Assembly: GCF_005048225.1 (NCBI RefSeq)
Contig: NZ_SUNI01000001.1
Location: forward strand, 434,001-498,000
Reading direction: 5' to 3'
From: Paracoccus gahaiensis
GTDB taxonomy: Bacteria > Pseudomonadota > Alphaproteobacteria > Rhodobacterales > Rhodobacteraceae
Length of the DNA stretch: 64,000 bases
The notes beneath the pieces were generated by a model. It did no database searches. It was not told the DNA's origin and worked only from the letters and a program-made list of their open reading frames with translations. Positions 62,104 to 64,000 of the stretch are shown here, piece after piece. Every line of letters begins with the position of its first letter. Within the stretch, counting starts at the first letter, position 1. Made by a program: the position numbers and the translations under genes.

Positions 62104-62206
62104 GGTGCGGCGACTTGAGCGGGATTCATAACCTTGTCGAGAAGGATGAATTTGCCGATGGGAGGTGCAGGGGCTATATGAGGTGTTCCCTTGGAAAGGC
62201 CGTCCC

Positions 62207-63244
62207 ATGCCCCTGCCCCCCTCGCCAGCCTTCGCGGCGCTGAACGCCGCCGCCGCCGAACGCATCCTGATCCTGGATGGCGCGATGGGGACGCAAATCC
62301 AGGAATTGCGTCTGGCCGAGGAGGATTACACCGGCCAGGGTTCGGGCCATGTCTGCCGACATCATTCCGACCATCCGCAGACCGGCAACAACGATCTGCT
62401 GATCCTGACCCAGCCCGAGGCGGTCGAGGAGATCCACTACCGCTATGCCATCGCCGGCGCCGACATCGTCGAGACGAACACCTTCTCCGCCACCACCATC
62501 GCGCAGGCCGATTACGGGCTGCAGGACGCCGTCCACGACCTGAACGTCGAGGGCGCGCGGGTGGTGCGCCGGGCGCTGGACCGCGCCACGGCCGAGGACG
62601 GGCGGGCGCGTTTCGTCGCCGGCGCGATCGGGCCCACGAACCGCACCGCCTCGATGAGCCCCGACGTCAACGATCCGGGCTATCGCGCGGTCAGCTTCGA
62701 CGATCTGCGGGTGGCCTATCTGCAGCAGGCCAAGGGGCTGATCGCCGGCGGCGCCGACATCATCCTGATCGAGACGATCTTCGACACGCTGAACGCCAAG
62801 GCGGCGATCTTTGCCTGCCTCGAGGCGATGGAGGCCCATGGGCAGCGCCTGCCGATGATGATTTCCGGCACGATCACCGATGCCTCCGGGCGCACGCTCT
62901 CGGGGCAGACGCCCACCGCCTTCTGGCATTCGGTGCGCCATGCGAACCCCTGGACCATCGGCCTGAACTGCGCGCTTGGCGCCGCCGCCATGCGCCCGCA
63001 TCTGGTCGAGCTGTCGGGCGTGGCGGACACGCTGATCTGCGCCTATCCCAATGCGGGCCTGCCCAATGCCTTCGGGCAGTATGACGAGGGCCCCGAGGAT
63101 ACCGCCCCCCAGGTCGCCGATTTCGCGCGCGCGGGGCTGGTCAACGTGGTCGGCGGCTGCTGCGGCACGACGCCCGACCATATCCGCGCCATCGCCGAGG
63201 CCGTGGCCCCCTTCGCCCCCAGAAAGGTGCCCGCCTATGCCTGA
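62207..63244 (+). CDS. Methionine synthase, homocysteine-binding part (split MetH)
   Basis: The 345-residue protein is a stand-alone homocysteine S-methyltransferase domain: [66 protein letters not shown], and the zinc site with [11 protein letters not shown] and [11 protein letters not shown]. In E. coli MetH this is the N-terminal domain of one 1,200-residue chain. Here it stops and the remaining domains begin in the next gene with an eight-base overlap. AAAGG precedes the ATG. Split MetH is known in Rhodobacteraceae (recollection). Confidence 0.9.
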   Translation: MPLPPSPAFAALNAAAAERILILDGAMGTQIQELRLAEEDYTGQGSGHVCRHHSDHPQTGNNDLLILTQPEAVEEIHYRYAIAGADIVETNTFSATTIAQADYGLQDAVHDLNVEGARVVRRALDRATAEDGRARFVAGAIGPTNRTASMSPDVNDPGYRAVSFDDLRVAYLQQAKGLIAGGADIILIETIFDTLNAKAAIFACLEAMEAHGQRLPMMISGTITDASGRTLSGQTPTAFWHSVRHANPWTIGLNCALGAAAMRPHLVELSGVADTLICAYPNAGLPNAFGQYDEGPEDTAPQVADFARAGLVNVVGGCCGTTPDHIRAIAEAVAPFAPRKVPAYA

Positions 63245-64000
63245 TCGTTTGTTGCGCCTGTCGGGGCTGGAGCCCTTCGTGCTGACCCCCGACATTCCCT
63301 TCGTCAATATCGGCGAGCGAACGAATGTCACCGGGTCCGCGCGGTTCCGCAAGCTGGTCAAGAACCGCGACTATGCCGCAGCCCTGGAAGTCGCGCGCGA
63401 TCAGGTCGAGAACGGCGCCCAGATCATCGACATCAACATGGACGAGGGGCTGATCGATTCGAAGGCCGCCATGGTCGAATACCTGAACCTGCTGGCGGCC
63501 GAGCCCGACATCGCCCGGGTTCCGGTGATGATCGACAGCTCCAAATGGGAGGTGATCGAGGCCGGCCTAAAATGTGTTCAAGGCAAGCCGGTCGTGAACT
63601 CGATCAGCATGAAGGAGGGCGAGGACCAGTTCCGCGAGCAGGCGCGGCTGTGCCTGGCCTATGGCGCCGCGGTCGTGGTCATGGCCTTTGACGAGCAGGG
63701 GCAGGCCGATACCTGCGCCCGCAAGATCCAGATCTGCGAGCGGGCCTATCGCATCCTGGTCGACGAGGTGGGCTTCCCGCCCGAGGACATCATCTTCGAT
63801 CCCAATATCTTCGCCGTGGCCACGGGGATCGAGGAACACAACAACTACGGCGTCGACTTCATCGAGGCGACGCGCTGGATCCGGGCGAACCTGCCCCACG
63901 CCCACGTGTCGGGCGGCGTGTCGAACCTGTCCTTCAGCTTCCGCGGCAACGAGCCGGTGCGCGAGGCGATGCATGCGGTGTTCCTGTATCACGCCATCCA
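63237..64000 (+). CDS. metH: Methionine synthase, folate/B12 part (split MetH, partial)
   Basis: The frame opens at an ATG eight bases inside the previous gene's end and remains open to the right edge (254 codons). It starts [41 protein letters not shown] and contains [54 protein letters not shown] and the [13 protein letters not shown] stretch, which are the methyltetrahydrofolate (pterin-binding) domain of MetH. The cobalamin and reactivation domains would lie beyond the window. Confidence 0.93.
   Translation, partial: MPDRLLRLSGLEPFVLTPDIPFVNIGERTNVTGSARFRKLVKNRDYAAALEVARDQVENGAQIIDINMDEGLIDSKAAMVEYLNLLAAEPDIARVPVMIDSSKWEVIEAGLKCVQGKPVVNSISMKEGEDQFREQARLCLAYGAAVVVMAFDEQGQADTCARKIQICERAYRILVDEVGFPPEDIIFDPNIFAVATGIEEHNNYGVDFIEATRWIRANLPHAHVSGGVSNLSFSFRGNEPVREAMHAVFLYHAI

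Noticed and set aside
62104..62206. Possible SAM-, SAH- or cobalamin-type riboswitch or leader peptide ahead of split metH
   Set aside because: No conserved core of SAM-II, SAH or B12 riboswitches is visible. A tiny frame (about 7-11 codons) exists but has poor ribosome-binding spacing and is not Met-rich.

Overview
The window is a GC-rich, densely coded chromosomal segment of an alphaproteobacterium, most likely a member of the Rhodobacteraceae close to Paracoccus (inference). The grounds are: a CIRCE-controlled groESL; a recA gene with the alphaproteobacterial SOS box GTTC-N7-GTTC; a CckA-type hybrid kinase with a CtrA-like box in its promoter; a C4-pathway 5-aminolevulinate synthase with an FNR-like box; an iron-sulfur bacterial cryptochrome/photolyase; and a MetH split into two genes. 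I see no rRNA, tRNA, CRISPR array, insertion sequence or prophage. Both ends cut through genes (a TraB/GumN-type protein on the left, the second MetH half on the right). No gene-free gap exceeds 300 bases; the largest is 297 bases, upstream of gatB.

Layout. 1-2.9 kb: TraB-like protein, divergent from groES-groEL. 3-8.7 kb (minus strand): an AI-2E-type permease, a DnaA-related HdaA-like regulator, polyphosphate kinase 1 and exopolyphosphatase. 8.9-16.1 kb: proS, a DUF2937 membrane protein and a complete branched-chain-amino-acid-type ABC importer (binding protein, two ATPases, two permeases). 16.2-25.4 kb: CAP-domain lipoprotein, guaA, FeS photolyase, an ABM-GNAT fusion, pepF, an M19 dipeptidase, RbsD-like protein, entericidin and a small secreted protein. 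25.5-32.1 kb: lepA, a DJ-1/PfpI protein, an EamA transporter, an HMA metal-binding protein, an orphan ParA, an ABM monooxygenase and a second M19 dipeptidase. 32.2-40.4 kb: rodZ-like gene, hemA, an M20 peptidase, a lytic-transglycosylase lipoprotein, gatB, DUF4177, a class II glutamine amidotransferase and DUF1330. 40.4-48.5 kb: alaS, recA, a small sulfotransferase-like gene, cckA and rsmB. 48.6-54.1 kb: a cytochrome oxidase block (CuA-type subunit II, a subunit I-III fusion, a small membrane protein) with CtaG, CopD and DUF2231 genes. 54.4-64 kb: guaB, a FadL-type outer-membrane protein, a P-loop ATPase-metA-ppk2 cluster, an SDR, an orphan periplasmic binding protein and split metH.

Most of the window is housekeeping. 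The observations most worth following up are: a five-copy intergenic repeat (a GGGATATTT..CCAAGATGAA core beside a GC hairpin) placed just after stop codons; an oxidase subunit I that keeps the GHPEVY motif but has Gln where A1-type oxidases carry the K-channel Lys; an undescribed 102-residue membrane protein translationally coupled to that oxidase; the conserved-looking P-loop ATPase coupled to metA and ppk2; regulatory boxes upstream of cckA, hemA and recA; and an ABM-GNAT fusion with a Cys/His-rich N terminus. I did not find a clear new defence or mobile system.
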